Source of the DNA: a virus
Length of the DNA: 22,173 bases
Virus record (IMG/VR): IMGVR_UViG_3300032217_001168
Location: 1-22,173 of that record
Direction: 5' to 3' (one strand)
Shown here piece after piece: positions 12,658-19,546 of this stretch. Position 1 is the first letter of the stretch, and every line of letters starts with the position of its first letter. The position numbers were made by a program, and so were the translations under genes. Below the pieces are notes generated by a model, which ran no database searches, had not been told where the DNA came from, and worked only from the letters and a program-made list of their open reading frames with translations.

Positions 12658-12885
12658 TTAATTATTTCCTGTAATTTTGTTAATAAACTCGCTATCCCAA
12701 ATTGTGGGTATAGACTCCTCAAACGCCTTGATTTTTTCCATTGTTTCGGTGATCTCCGTCCAAGTTGGACATGGACGAAGATCATCCCAACGTGTTATGT
12801 TGCTATTGGTTATTTCCCACTTAGCATTTGGTCGGAGTAATTGCATTGCTGTTTCAATGCCATAAAGTTGATAAATTTGTGTCAT
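12658..12885 (-). CDS. Small XkdW-like tail accessory protein (75 aa)
   Basis: Starts with IYQLYGIETAMQLLRPNAKWEI, followed by TRWDDLRPCPTWTEITETME and an acidic helix ending IPTIWDSEFINKI. The 'W-x-x-x-x-P-x-P-T-x-x-E-I' segment resembles the C-terminal part of XkdW-type proteins found downstream of phage and prophage tail fibre genes. This is a motif-level resemblance only. It is coupled to the large glycine-rich fibre upstream by ATGA (12882-12885), as expected for a fibre accessory or assembly factor. Confidence 0.72.
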   Translation of the reverse strand: MTQIYQLYGIETAMQLLRPNAKWEITNSNITRWDDLRPCPTWTEITETMEKIKAFEESIPTIWDSEFINKITGNN

Positions 12886-15155
12886 GTTAGTTTAATTATA
12901 ACAATGCCGCTGCCGCCAGCTCCTGATAAGTTAGTTGTTTCATAACCAGCAGCGCCACCTCCACCACTGCCAGTATTAGCTGTTGCCGCTGTACCTGCAG
13001 TTCCTGGATTTCCTGCACCACCAGCTCCACCACCGCCTGAGCCACCTGTTCCAGCTGTTGAATTAGCTCCACCACCACCTCCACCAGCATATATAACACT
13101 TGTACCTGACATTGTTGAAGCAGTACCGCTGCCACCATTGCCACCACGCGTACTTACAATACTAGTTTCTCCAACTGTTGAGGAACCACCACCACCACCA
13201 GCATTTGCTCCAGGAGAGGTGCCGCTGCCACCTGCATAACCTTGTCCACTAGTACCAGCACCACCAGTATAAGGCCCGCCAGTGTCATCTCCACCGCCGC
13301 CTCCACCACTGCCTCCAGTTCTACCAGCAACTGCTCTTTGACCTGCACCTACCCCATAACCTCCACCACCGCCACCTGTTGAAGTAATTGTACTAAATAC
13401 TGAATTACTGCCATCACCACCAGATGATTGAGTAGCATTTGATGAAGAATTTCCTCCAGCTCCTACGGTAATTGTATAAGTTGTATTAGCTGTTAAAGCA
13501 AGTGCTGTGCCAGTACGAAATCCACCAGCACCACCACCTCCGCCTGTATTTTTTCCACCACCGCCGCCGCCACCTGCAATTACTAGGTAGTCTGCAGTTG
13601 CAGCCGTTGTAGGACTTCTAAAAGTACTGCTTGCAGTAAAAGTAAATACTGTGTTTTTTGGTACTTTATATACTAAGATAACAACGCCTGAACCACCACT
13701 CATACCACTGGTACCGCCGTTACCTGCACCGCCACCGCCACCGCCTGTGTTTGCGGTTCCAGCAGTACCCGCTGTATCTTTATTAGCTCCATCGCCTCCA
13801 CTACGTGCAGGTGTTACTCCACCACCGTATCCACCACGTGTTGTACCTGTGTAGTGACCACCACCACCTCCACCACCTGCATAATACGCAGTAGTACCTG
13901 TAATAGTACTAGCTATACTTAATCCGCCATCACCAGCTGGACCAGAACTAGCTGTAGTACTAGGACCACCCGCTCCACCGGCTCCACCTCCACCACCACC
14001 CATTTGATGGTTTCCACCGACTTGTGAACCTGCTCCACCAGCGTAACCTTGTCCAGCAGTACCTGAACCGCCAGCGCTACCAGTTACTCCACTTGTGGGG
14101 CCTGAACCACCACCACCACCTGAACCACCTGTTCCGCCTACATTAGTACCAATACCACCTGGGGCACCATAGCCACCACCAAGGGATATAATACTAAAAG
14201 GGCTAACGTTGCCAAATGCAGTACTATTAGTATTAGTTATAGCTAGTGCACTAGTACTGCTATCAGTTAAAAATGTTCCGCTTAATAATAAACTAGTTTG
14301 CGTGCCAGTAATAGCAGTAATATTAGTGCCTGCAGCTTGTGTAGCTGTTAATGGCGAATTAGGAACTGTAAATGCACCTGTGTATACTGCGACGCCTTTA
14401 GTAATCCTAAGATTACTAAGATATCCACTATACTGAAAATTAACTGTGGCAACATCATCATACCCAATTCTTAAAGCTTGTGATGCTGATGTAGGTAATG
14501 ATATAGTTACCGGGCCTGCTGCTAAAGTTCCATTAATGTATATTCTTGCACTGCCAGCATTACATACTATTGCTACATGATACCAAGTGTTTAATGATAT
14601 AGTACTGGCAGAAGTTTGAATACCTGTAGGACTACCACTATAGGGTCTAAAAAAGCCTATTTGCCCACTATTGATATAACTTACATCCCAGCCAGCAGCG
14701 TCACCATTAGCACCTGCCATCAACATACGACATTCATTGCCTGATGTAGGAGTAGCTGTAGAATACATCCAAAATTCTATAGTCCAAGTACTACCAGATA
14801 AATCAAATGCACTAGATGATGCAGCTGTTAATTTAGCTCCACCAGTAAAATTATAACTATTACTAGTCATTAGTGACGTATTTCCGCCTACAGCTTGAGT
14901 AGAGCCCCCACTACCTATGGTAATAGTATATGCGTTACCTGGAGTAACTGTATAACCAGTAGCAGCTTTATATCCACCAGCACCACCCCCACCACCACCT
15001 GGTGAAGCACCGCCACCACCACCACCAGCTACTACTAAGTAGTCTAGTGATGTAACGCCAGGAGGTACAGTCCAAGAACCACTAGCAGTAAACGGGTGAA
15101 TAATTGTATATCCGCTAAGACCACCAGTTAAAAAGAAATTTCGTGATATAAACAT
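12882..15155 (-). CDS. Large glycine-rich tail fibre/adhesin with nested LamG-like domain (757 aa)
   Basis: Two glycine-rich domains in tandem. Domain 1 opens with GSWTVPPGVTSLDYLVVAGG (residues 26-45) and YTITIGSGGS (about 76-85), is interrupted by a LamG/concanavalin-like jelly roll (about 101-320: STWTIEFWMYSTA, TWYHVAIVCNAGSARIYINGT, GYLSNLRITKGVAVYTGAF), then resumes with poly-Gly blocks, TTAYYAGGGG and GSGVVILVYKV (about 489-498). Domain 2 (about 503-757) repeats the pattern without insertion: ATADYLVIAGGGG, YTITVGAGGN, VIYAGGGGGG, GSGIVIIKLT at the C-terminus. Such Gly-rich sheets form polyglycine-type packed helices in receptor-binding tips of some phage fibres; LamG folds often bind glycans. 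It likely contacts the host surface. Start shares one base with the previous stop (TAATG). Confidence 0.88.
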   Translation of the reverse strand: MFISRNFFLTGGLSGYTIIHPFTASGSWTVPPGVTSLDYLVVAGGGGGGASPGGGGGGAGGYKAATGYTVTPGNAYTITIGSGGSTQAVGGNTSLMTSNSYNFTGGAKLTAASSSAFDLSGSTWTIEFWMYSTATPTSGNECRMLMAGANGDAAGWDVSYINSGQIGFFRPYSGSPTGIQTSASTISLNTWYHVAIVCNAGSARIYINGTLAAGPVTISLPTSASQALRIGYDDVATVNFQYSGYLSNLRITKGVAVYTGAFTVPNSPLTATQAAGTNITAITGTQTSLLLSGTFLTDSSTSALAITNTNSTAFGNVSPFSIISLGGGYGAPGGIGTNVGGTGGSGGGGGSGPTSGVTGSAGGSGTAGQGYAGGAGSQVGGNHQMGGGGGGAGGAGGPSTTASSGPAGDGGLSIASTITGTTAYYAGGGGGGGHYTGTTRGGYGGGVTPARSGGDGANKDTAGTAGTANTGGGGGGAGNGGTSGMSGGSGVVILVYKVPKNTVFTFTASSTFRSPTTAATADYLVIAGGGGGGGKNTGGGGGAGGFRTGTALALTANTTYTITVGAGGNSSSNATQSSGGDGSNSVFSTITSTGGGGGGYGVGAGQRAVAGRTGGSGGGGGGDDTGGPYTGGAGTSGQGYAGGSGTSPGANAGGGGGSSTVGETSIVSTRGGNGGSGTASTMSGTSVIYAGGGGGGANSTAGTGGSGGGGAGGAGNPGTAGTAATANTGSGGGGAAGYETTNLSGAGGSGIVIIKLT
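14196..14855 (-). other. LamG-like (concanavalin-fold) domain nested in glycine-rich fold, copy 1
   Basis: Residues about 101-320 of the 757-aa fibre. Landmark strands: SGSTWTIEFWMYS, SLNTWYHVAIVCNAGSARIY and SGYLSNLRITKGVAVYTG, plus the linker GTNITAITGTQTSLLLSGTF. It separates NTSLMTSN from SIISLGGG, which are adjacent strands in uninterrupted glycine-rich domains of the same locus. Confidence 0.78.
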
Positions 15156-15526
15156 TATGCAAACGCCTGTGCTATGGAACCGTACCAGTATGTACCATCA
15201 CTAACAAAAGTTAAGATATCCCAACGACTTGCAGTAGTAGTAATTGTAGGCGCAGTTCCACCAGCATACTTAACACCGGTAAATGTGCCTGTAAACGAAC
15301 CTGCACCAGTGCTTAAGATTAGGGTAAATGATTTACCCGCACTTACAGTAGGCATTGTAAAAGTACAATTACCTGTAAGCGTGCAAGTTTGTAGTGTGCC
15401 GTTTGTTAATGAAATTGTTTGTGCAGTGCCGCTATTTCCAATAGCTACCACACCTTCTGTGTATTGACCACTCAGGGTTAGGTTATTAGTAGTTAACCCA
15501 TTGGTTCCGTCCATTACGATTGCCAT
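15155..15526 (-). CDS. Tail fibre tip-type protein (123 aa)
   Basis: Begins with MAIVMDGTNGLTTNNLTLSG, a phrase typical of the distal parts of phage fibres, then beta-rich segments ISLTNGTLQTCTLTGNCTFT, GKSFTLILSTGAGSFTGTF, KYAGGTAPTITTTASRWDIL and TFVSDGTYWYGSIAQAF. The last two are a recurrent C-terminal fibre motif: an Ala-Gly-Gly-x-x-P turn and a 'TSDGTYWYG' ending. It is a stand-alone short gene rather than the end of a long fibre. The ribosome site is weak (AAAGAAAG about 6 bases upstream of the ATG). Presumably a virion tip or decoration subunit; the exact place in the particle is unknown. Shares one base (TAATG) with the glycine-rich fibre downstream. Confidence 0.8.
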   Translation of the reverse strand: MAIVMDGTNGLTTNNLTLSGQYTEGVVAIGNSGTAQTISLTNGTLQTCTLTGNCTFTMPTVSAGKSFTLILSTGAGSFTGTFTGVKYAGGTAPTITTTASRWDILTFVSDGTYWYGSIAQAFA

Positions 15527-15582
15527 AATTTATTTCTTTCTTTTATTGGGTTAACTAGGATTTGTTCTATACCTAATATCAT
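15527..15582 (-). other. Longest intergenic gap of the late block (56 bases)
   Basis: No terminator hairpin or convincing promoter was seen. On the - strand it carries a frame ending INDIRYRTNPS then TAA (15551-15553), without a start codon. It also carries the weak AAAGAAAG ribosome site for the gene at 15526. Confidence 0.5.
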
Positions 15583-15846
15583 TTATGATCCTTTTGGATA
15601 TTTATTTTTTACTACTTGAATTTTTGCTTTCCATGCATCAATTCCTTCGTGAAAAATTGTATCAAACTGATCTGCATAAGATGGGTATTCTGATTGACGT
15701 TTTTCAATGTAATCATGAGAATTCAAGTATGCTTGAACAAGTACCTCATCATAAATAACTTTATTACCTGCAACATCAAATGCCTCATCGCCGGAGATAC
15801 TTACCACATTAGGGTAAGTTTTATAAATTGCTTCGTGTTTGTTCAT
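15583..15846 (-). CDS. Small tail accessory protein (87 aa), XkdW-like N-terminus
   Basis: Acidic helical protein: MNKHEAIYKTYPNVVSISGD, FDVAGNKVIYDEVLVQAYL, then SHDYIEKRQSEYPSYADQFD and IFHEGIDAWKAKIQVVKNKY. The opening 'AIYKxYPNV' with a following short beta segment resembles XkdW-type proteins; the ending 'YPSYADQFDTIFH..IDAWKA.I..VK..YP' recurs, from memory, in many phage proteins next to fibre genes. Likely a fibre-associated or assembly protein. It overlaps the upstream fibre gene by ATGA (15843-15846). The region just after its stop encodes, in another frame, a short peptide that looks like a fibre-type C-terminus (see findings). Confidence 0.78.
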   Translation of the reverse strand: MNKHEAIYKTYPNVVSISGDEAFDVAGNKVIYDEVLVQAYLNSHDYIEKRQSEYPSYADQFDTIFHEGIDAWKAKIQVVKNKYPKGS

Positions 15847-16454
15847 GCTGCAATCTCCATCAAAATAACTGTTATTGGTGTTCTAGTTGAATCATTAGCA
15901 ATATCATTATTACGACCATCTTGATTTAAATAAATTGTTACTGAACTATTTCCGCCAAGTGAAAATGTATAAGTCACTGCACTTGTAGAAGCCGGTGAAT
16001 CTAAAAACATAATTGACCCGGATTGACCACGCCATGTAGCACCACTATTTGCAAGACCACCTGCTATAGAACCAACAGCCCTGTTACTCGCAGCATCACC
16101 AGCATCTATTTTTGTTCCATTGCGAAACATAAAAATACCCCAAGTCGAATCACCACTTCCACTAATTTGACCAAAATTTGCTAAAATTAAAACTTTACTT
16201 GATGTTGAACTTGGTGTAATTGAGGCAGAAAGTCCAGTGATTGTTGCTGGAGAGCTTGTGCCTGATACTGTAGAAAACGTATCTGTTTTTGCAGTTTGTA
16301 CAACTTGTAGTACTTTTCCTACTCTGGTAACATTAGTTAATATTGTACCAGTTTCAGCGGGTAGTGTTAGCGTATAATTACTTGCGGTAACCGGAGCAGC
16401 TAGTGTTATTGTACCAGCTCCAGTTGCACTGGTTTGAAGTGATATTGCACTCAT
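15843..16454 (-). CDS. Tail fibre-type virion protein (203 aa)
   Basis: The N-terminal segment AISLQTSATGAGTITLAAPV, then ASNYTLTLPAETGTILTN, is a common phage fibre motif (the 'YTLTLP..TGT' repeat also used in the long fibre upstream). It is followed by RVGKVLQVVQTAKTDTFSTV, PATITGLSASITPSSTSSKV and LILANFGQISGSGDSTW, a beta-sandwich-like head found at fibre C-termini, and ends in STRTPITVILMEIAA. The opening repeat plus a globular tip makes it look like a miniature fibre. A strong AAAGGAG ribosome site lies 6-7 bases upstream. Role inferred: virion adhesin or tip subunit. Confidence 0.82.
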   Translation of the reverse strand: MSAISLQTSATGAGTITLAAPVTASNYTLTLPAETGTILTNVTRVGKVLQVVQTAKTDTFSTVSGTSSPATITGLSASITPSSTSSKVLILANFGQISGSGDSTWGIFMFRNGTKIDAGDAASNRAVGSIAGGLANSGATWRGQSGSIMFLDSPASTSAVTYTFSLGGNSSVTIYLNQDGRNNDIANDSTRTPITVILMEIAA

Positions 16455-16464
16455 TAGTGCTCCT

Positions 16465-16725
16465 TTAAATAATTGTCCATACTGAACCAGTAGGAATTGT
16501 TACCACAGCACCTGTGGCTATGGTAATAGGTCCAAAACTGCCAGCATTTTTGCCACTGGTAATAGTATAACTGGTATTAACCGTTTTGCCTACTTCTGAA
16601 AAAACTCCATCAGCACCGGATGAGCCTCCAGTTGCTGCAATGGTTTGATTTGGCCATGTTCCAGTAACGGTGATATTTGTACCAGCTGTTAGTGGGCCAC
16701 TTGATAATACTCGAGCATTAGTCAT
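16465..16725 (-). CDS. Short tail fibre-type protein (86 aa)
   Basis: Two recognisable parts. The first, LSSGPLTAGTNITVTGTWPNQ then TIAATGG, is repeated in nearly the same words inside the long fibre gene upstream (AGTNVTVSGTWPNQTIAST near 21060). The second, TSYTITSGKNAGSFGPITIA then GAVVTIPTGSVWTII, is a widespread C-terminal fibre motif with an ending 'VPSGS.WTIV' in other phages. The gene is therefore a minimal stand-alone fibre tip. AAAGGA lies about 7 bases upstream of the ATG. No function beyond virion surface protein can be stated. Confidence 0.78.
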   Translation of the reverse strand: MTNARVLSSGPLTAGTNITVTGTWPNQTIAATGGSSGADGVFSEVGKTVNTSYTITSGKNAGSFGPITIATGAVVTIPTGSVWTII

Positions 16726-16756
16726 GCTATTCCTTTAAAATGTTATACTGTTATAT

Positions 16757-17512
16757 TTAATAACCGCTATTATTCATATAGCCATTATATTTAGTCCATG
16801 TAGTTCCTGTGCTATTTCCAATAAATACAAACGATGATAATGCTGTAAAAGTAAAAGCAAGTAAACTAGCTGAAGAAGAATATATACCAGTAACACCTGA
16901 AGTTGGTGAATCAAAACTACCAACTAAATATTCTATAACTTGCTCGCCATAGTAATTAGCTGGATTAAAAATTGTAATTTCGTATATTCTGCCTGAGCTG
17001 CCGGGCGTTCCACTTGTTCCTGAGTTCCCCTCATAGCGAAACCTAGTATATGATGTGCCACTGTTAAGGTATGCTATTCGTTGATAACTATTATCACCTG
17101 CAGCCATCATAATTTTATTAAGTGCAGGATTACTAGCGCTTAAACCACTGTAGTTACTTGAACCGCCACCAAAAGTTATGTAACCATTTGAACCAATAAA
17201 TGCTGCAGTATAATTTGTACCATTAAATGTAAATGTAAAAGGAATAGTAGCAGTAACGTTGCCATCATCATTATTTGCGTTTTGTAAACTAGTCCAACCT
17301 GACGGTGTCCAACTACCTGCGCTGCCGGTACCTAAAACTGGTGATTTAGTTGTTGCTGTAATAAAAGAAGATGCGCTTGGTGGTACAAGATTTGGCCACG
17401 TACTAGATGATTTAGCTTGAATAATTTCATTTGAAGACCATCTTCCACTTGCTAAAGAAGTAGTAGGAGTATTAATAGTAGAAGACCTAATGGATCCATT
17501 CCAATTTTTCAT
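16757..17512 (-). CDS. Virion adhesin-like protein with shared N-terminal module (251 aa)
   Basis: The N-terminal 45 residues (MKNWNGSIRSS, LASGRWSSNEIIQAKSS, WPNLVPP) match the start of the next upstream gene (MNHWKGSIRSG, AASGKWDSHEVIQSRQS, WPVVPG), indicating a common attachment module. The body is different: PFTFTFNGTNYTAAFIGSNG then YITFGGG resembles the 'F-x-F-x-G-x-x-Y-x-x-x-x-I-x-S-N-G-Y-I-x-F' strand pair of nidogen-like and related extracellular beta domains, followed by MMAAGDNSYQRIAYL, TRFRYEGN and a closing set of strands (YEITIFNPANYYGEQVIEYL). This is a motif resemblance, not a domain proof. Ends ...YNGYMNNSGY. Likely a receptor-binding accessory. The ribosome site upstream is weak (AAGGC). 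Confidence 0.78.
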   Translation of the reverse strand: MKNWNGSIRSSTINTPTTSLASGRWSSNEIIQAKSSSTWPNLVPPSASSFITATTKSPVLGTGSAGSWTPSGWTSLQNANNDDGNVTATIPFTFTFNGTNYTAAFIGSNGYITFGGGSSNYSGLSASNPALNKIMMAAGDNSYQRIAYLNSGTSYTRFRYEGNSGTSGTPGSSGRIYEITIFNPANYYGEQVIEYLVGSFDSPTSGVTGIYSSSASLLAFTFTALSSFVFIGNSTGTTWTKYNGYMNNSGY

Positions 17513-17534
17513 TGTGCAATTGCCTTATATTATT

Positions 17535-19112
17535 TTAGAATGTTATTGAACCTGAAGCAGTCCATTTATATATTCTATTACCGCCAACAATTGTTACAGT
17601 TGGGCTTCCTGTTGTAGATGCTGCTACATTAGATGTTGAAGGATAACTTAGTATTACAACACCTGAACCACCTGTATAGGAATTACCGCCACCACCATCG
17701 CCACCACCTCCACCGCCTGTGTTTGCAGTTCCAGCACTACTAGCACCACCAGCACCTGTTCCGCCGCCGCCTAAACCACCGCTTGCTCCACCACTACCTA
17801 ATCCTGGACATCTTTGTCCACCACCACCGCCTGCATAGTATGTTGCAGTGCCTGTAATATCTGACTGTAATCCAATACCCCCATTACCGGAATTGCCCCC
17901 GCTACCTGTTCCTTGAGCACCCCCTACTGCACCTGCACCGCCGCCTCCGCCTGCACCTGTGTTACTTCCACCAGCTCCACCACTATTGCCTTGACCAGAT
18001 ATACCTATACCTGCAGTAACATTACCGTCTGCTCCACCGCCACCACTTCCACCATTAGCACCATTACCACCACCATCGCGACTAGCACCGCCTCCGCCGC
18101 CAAATCCGGTATAAAATGGACTAGTATTATTAAATGCAGTACTGCCAGTATTAGTTATTGTAAGTGCATTAGTACTGCTATCAATTAAAAATGTTCCACC
18201 AAGTAATAAACTAGTTTGTGTACCTGTAATAGCAGTAATATTAGTCCCACTACTTTGCGTAACTGTTAATGGAACCACAGACGGTGCAAATGCACCTGTA
18301 TATACAGCTACACCTTTTACAATACGCAAGTTAGAAATAGAACCTGGAAAATACTCACTACCAGCATAATTAGCACCTACTTTTGGACTTCCTGATCCAT
18401 CTGCGCTATTTCCAGCACCAGTTGTAGTATCTACTAACCTACCATTAAAAAAGGTCGTTACAGTTGTACCTGATCGGCATACTGCAATATGCGTCCAAGT
18501 AAAAGGCGTGATAGCAAGGGTGCTAGAATCAGGGCTATTTTGAGTATATATTTGCCAACAGAATCTAAGATTTGAACGAAGAAAAAATTGATAACTTCCG
18601 CTCGAGCCACCCCAATTTGAAAATATTTGACGAGCAGTGGTAGTAGCTGCAGAATTAAGATAAATCCATGTTTCGAATGTAAAATCTCCTGTTCCAAGCT
18701 GAAGTCCTGCATTGCCTGTTACTGTTAAGTATTGACTAGTGCCATTAAAACTATAACTATTGTTAATTAGTATTTGTGAATCACTACCATTTGTGCCTCT
18801 ATTGCTGCCACTTGTACCACCAGCACCACCAGCACCAACTGTAATTGGGTAAGTAGTGCCCGCAGTAACTGCAAGACTAGTATTAGTTACTAATCCACCA
18901 GCTCCACCACCTCCACCACCATTTGTACCGCCACCACCGCCGCCACCTACTACAAGATATCGTACAGAAGATGTAACACCTCCTGGAACTACAGGCCAAA
19001 TACCAGATTGTCTGGATTGGATAACTTCATGGGAATCCCATTTTCCAGAAGCTGCATCTAATGTAATAGTTGCAGCAACTCCAGAACGAATAGACCCTTT
19101 CCAGTGGTTCAT
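17535..19112 (-). CDS. Glycine-rich tail adhesin with nested LamG-like domain (525 aa)
   Basis: Residues 1-44 are the attachment module shared with the gene at 16757-17512. A glycine-rich domain then begins (SSVRYLVVGGGGGGG at 48-62; YPITVGAGGAGG at 88-99) and is interrupted by a LamG-like jelly roll (about 119-333: TGDFTFETWIYLNS, PFTWTHIAVCRSGTTVTTFF, PGSISNLRIVKGVAVYTGAF, then GTNITAITGTQTSLLLGGTF). The glycine-rich part resumes with GFGGGGGASRDGG and TATYYAGGGGGQ and closes at GSGVVILSYPS, then a short tail ASTTGSPTVTIVGGNRIYKW, which also occurs in the long fibre upstream. The LamG linker is almost identical in protein and DNA to that in the 757-aa fibre. TAATG overlap with the upstream gene. 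Confidence 0.87.
   Translation of the reverse strand: MNHWKGSIRSGVAATITLDAASGKWDSHEVIQSRQSGIWPVVPGGVTSSVRYLVVGGGGGGGTNGGGGGGAGGLVTNTSLAVTAGTTYPITVGAGGAGGTSGSNRGTNGSDSQILINNSYSFNGTSQYLTVTGNAGLQLGTGDFTFETWIYLNSAATTTARQIFSNWGGSSGSYQFFLRSNLRFCWQIYTQNSPDSSTLAITPFTWTHIAVCRSGTTVTTFFNGRLVDTTTGAGNSADGSGSPKVGANYAGSEYFPGSISNLRIVKGVAVYTGAFAPSVVPLTVTQSSGTNITAITGTQTSLLLGGTFLIDSSTNALTITNTGSTAFNNTSPFYTGFGGGGGASRDGGGNGANGGSGGGGADGNVTAGIGISGQGNSGGAGGSNTGAGGGGGAGAVGGAQGTGSGGNSGNGGIGLQSDITGTATYYAGGGGGQRCPGLGSGGASGGLGGGGTGAGGASSAGTANTGGGGGGDGGGGNSYTGGSGVVILSYPSTSNVAASTTGSPTVTIVGGNRIYKWTASGSITF
18114..18758 (-). other. LamG-like domain nested in glycine-rich fold, copy 2
   Basis: Residues about 119-333 of the 525-aa adhesin. 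Shares landmark strands and the closing linker (NITAITGTQTSLLLGGTFL) with copy 1 at 14196-14855, while the central part (WGGSSGSYQFFLRSNLRF) has diverged. It is inserted after GSDSQILINN and before the YTGFGGGGG strand. Confidence 0.78.
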
Positions 19113-19537
19113 TATGTTATTACCTCAAAAGACGCAACAATATGTAGGGCATTTGCAGTAGCACTAAAAACACCTAATGATTGGTTTTCTGTTATGTAAA
19201 ATGATGCTGCTTTATCTGAAATTACTAGTGATGCTCCACTAGGTACTACTATATTATAAGCTAGATAGTATATTGCTGTTGATGAAGCAAATGTTGGGTT
19301 GTTACCTATTGCTAGGTAACAACTTGCAGCCGTGCCTGTAACATTAGTTGCAACTACGGAACCCACTTTATGGATAGTTCCAGCAGCAGGGGTTAACCCT
19401 GTTAGTGCTGTTGTACCATTGTAGGTCCACGTAGTAATACCGTTTGCCGCTACAAAACTAGTAACAGAAGTTGTTGGAATGATATAAGCTGTATTTCCAT
19501 AAATAGAAGTTACACTAATTATATTTGGGTTTGCCAT
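19112..19537 (-). CDS. Small beta-rich virion-type protein (141 aa)
   Basis: Starts MANPNIISVTSIYGNTAYII, a phrase I recognise from short phage structural-neighbourhood proteins of about 130-140 aa. It continues with a conserved-looking core: KVGSVVATNVTGTAASCYLA, STAIYYLAYNIVVPSGASLV, ISDKAASFYITENQSLGVFS and NALHIVASFEVIT. The arrangement of eight or so strands with 'VxSVxxxNVxGTxAAxxxxAI' and a final 'ASFEVI' suggests a small jelly-roll or decoration protein. No signal peptide or membrane segment. AAGGA lies 7 bases upstream of the ATG. Function unknown; a virion surface role is inferred from position between two fibre genes. Confidence 0.8.
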   Translation of the reverse strand: MANPNIISVTSIYGNTAYIIPTTSVTSFVAANGITTWTYNGTTALTGLTPAAGTIHKVGSVVATNVTGTAASCYLAIGNNPTFASSTAIYYLAYNIVVPSGASLVISDKAASFYITENQSLGVFSATANALHIVASFEVIT

Positions 19538-19546
19538 TTTTTATCC

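Noticed and set aside
12895-12900. A perfect TATAAT on the - strand just before the 75-aa gene
   Set aside because: It falls in the last codons of the glycine-rich fibre, has no acceptable -35 box at 16-18 bases, and the gene is already coupled by ATGA.
13651-13854. Proline-rich + strand reading frames in the 12.9-20.5 kb region (also 18856-19161 and 20295-20519)
   Set aside because: Poly-proline is the reverse-strand reading of GGN glycine codons in the fibre genes.
16740-16760. Two TATAAC boxes on the - strand before the 86-aa fibre gene as a late promoter
   Set aside because: No convincing -35 element at the right distance; the short AT-rich gap is better explained as a ribosome-site leader (AAAGGA).
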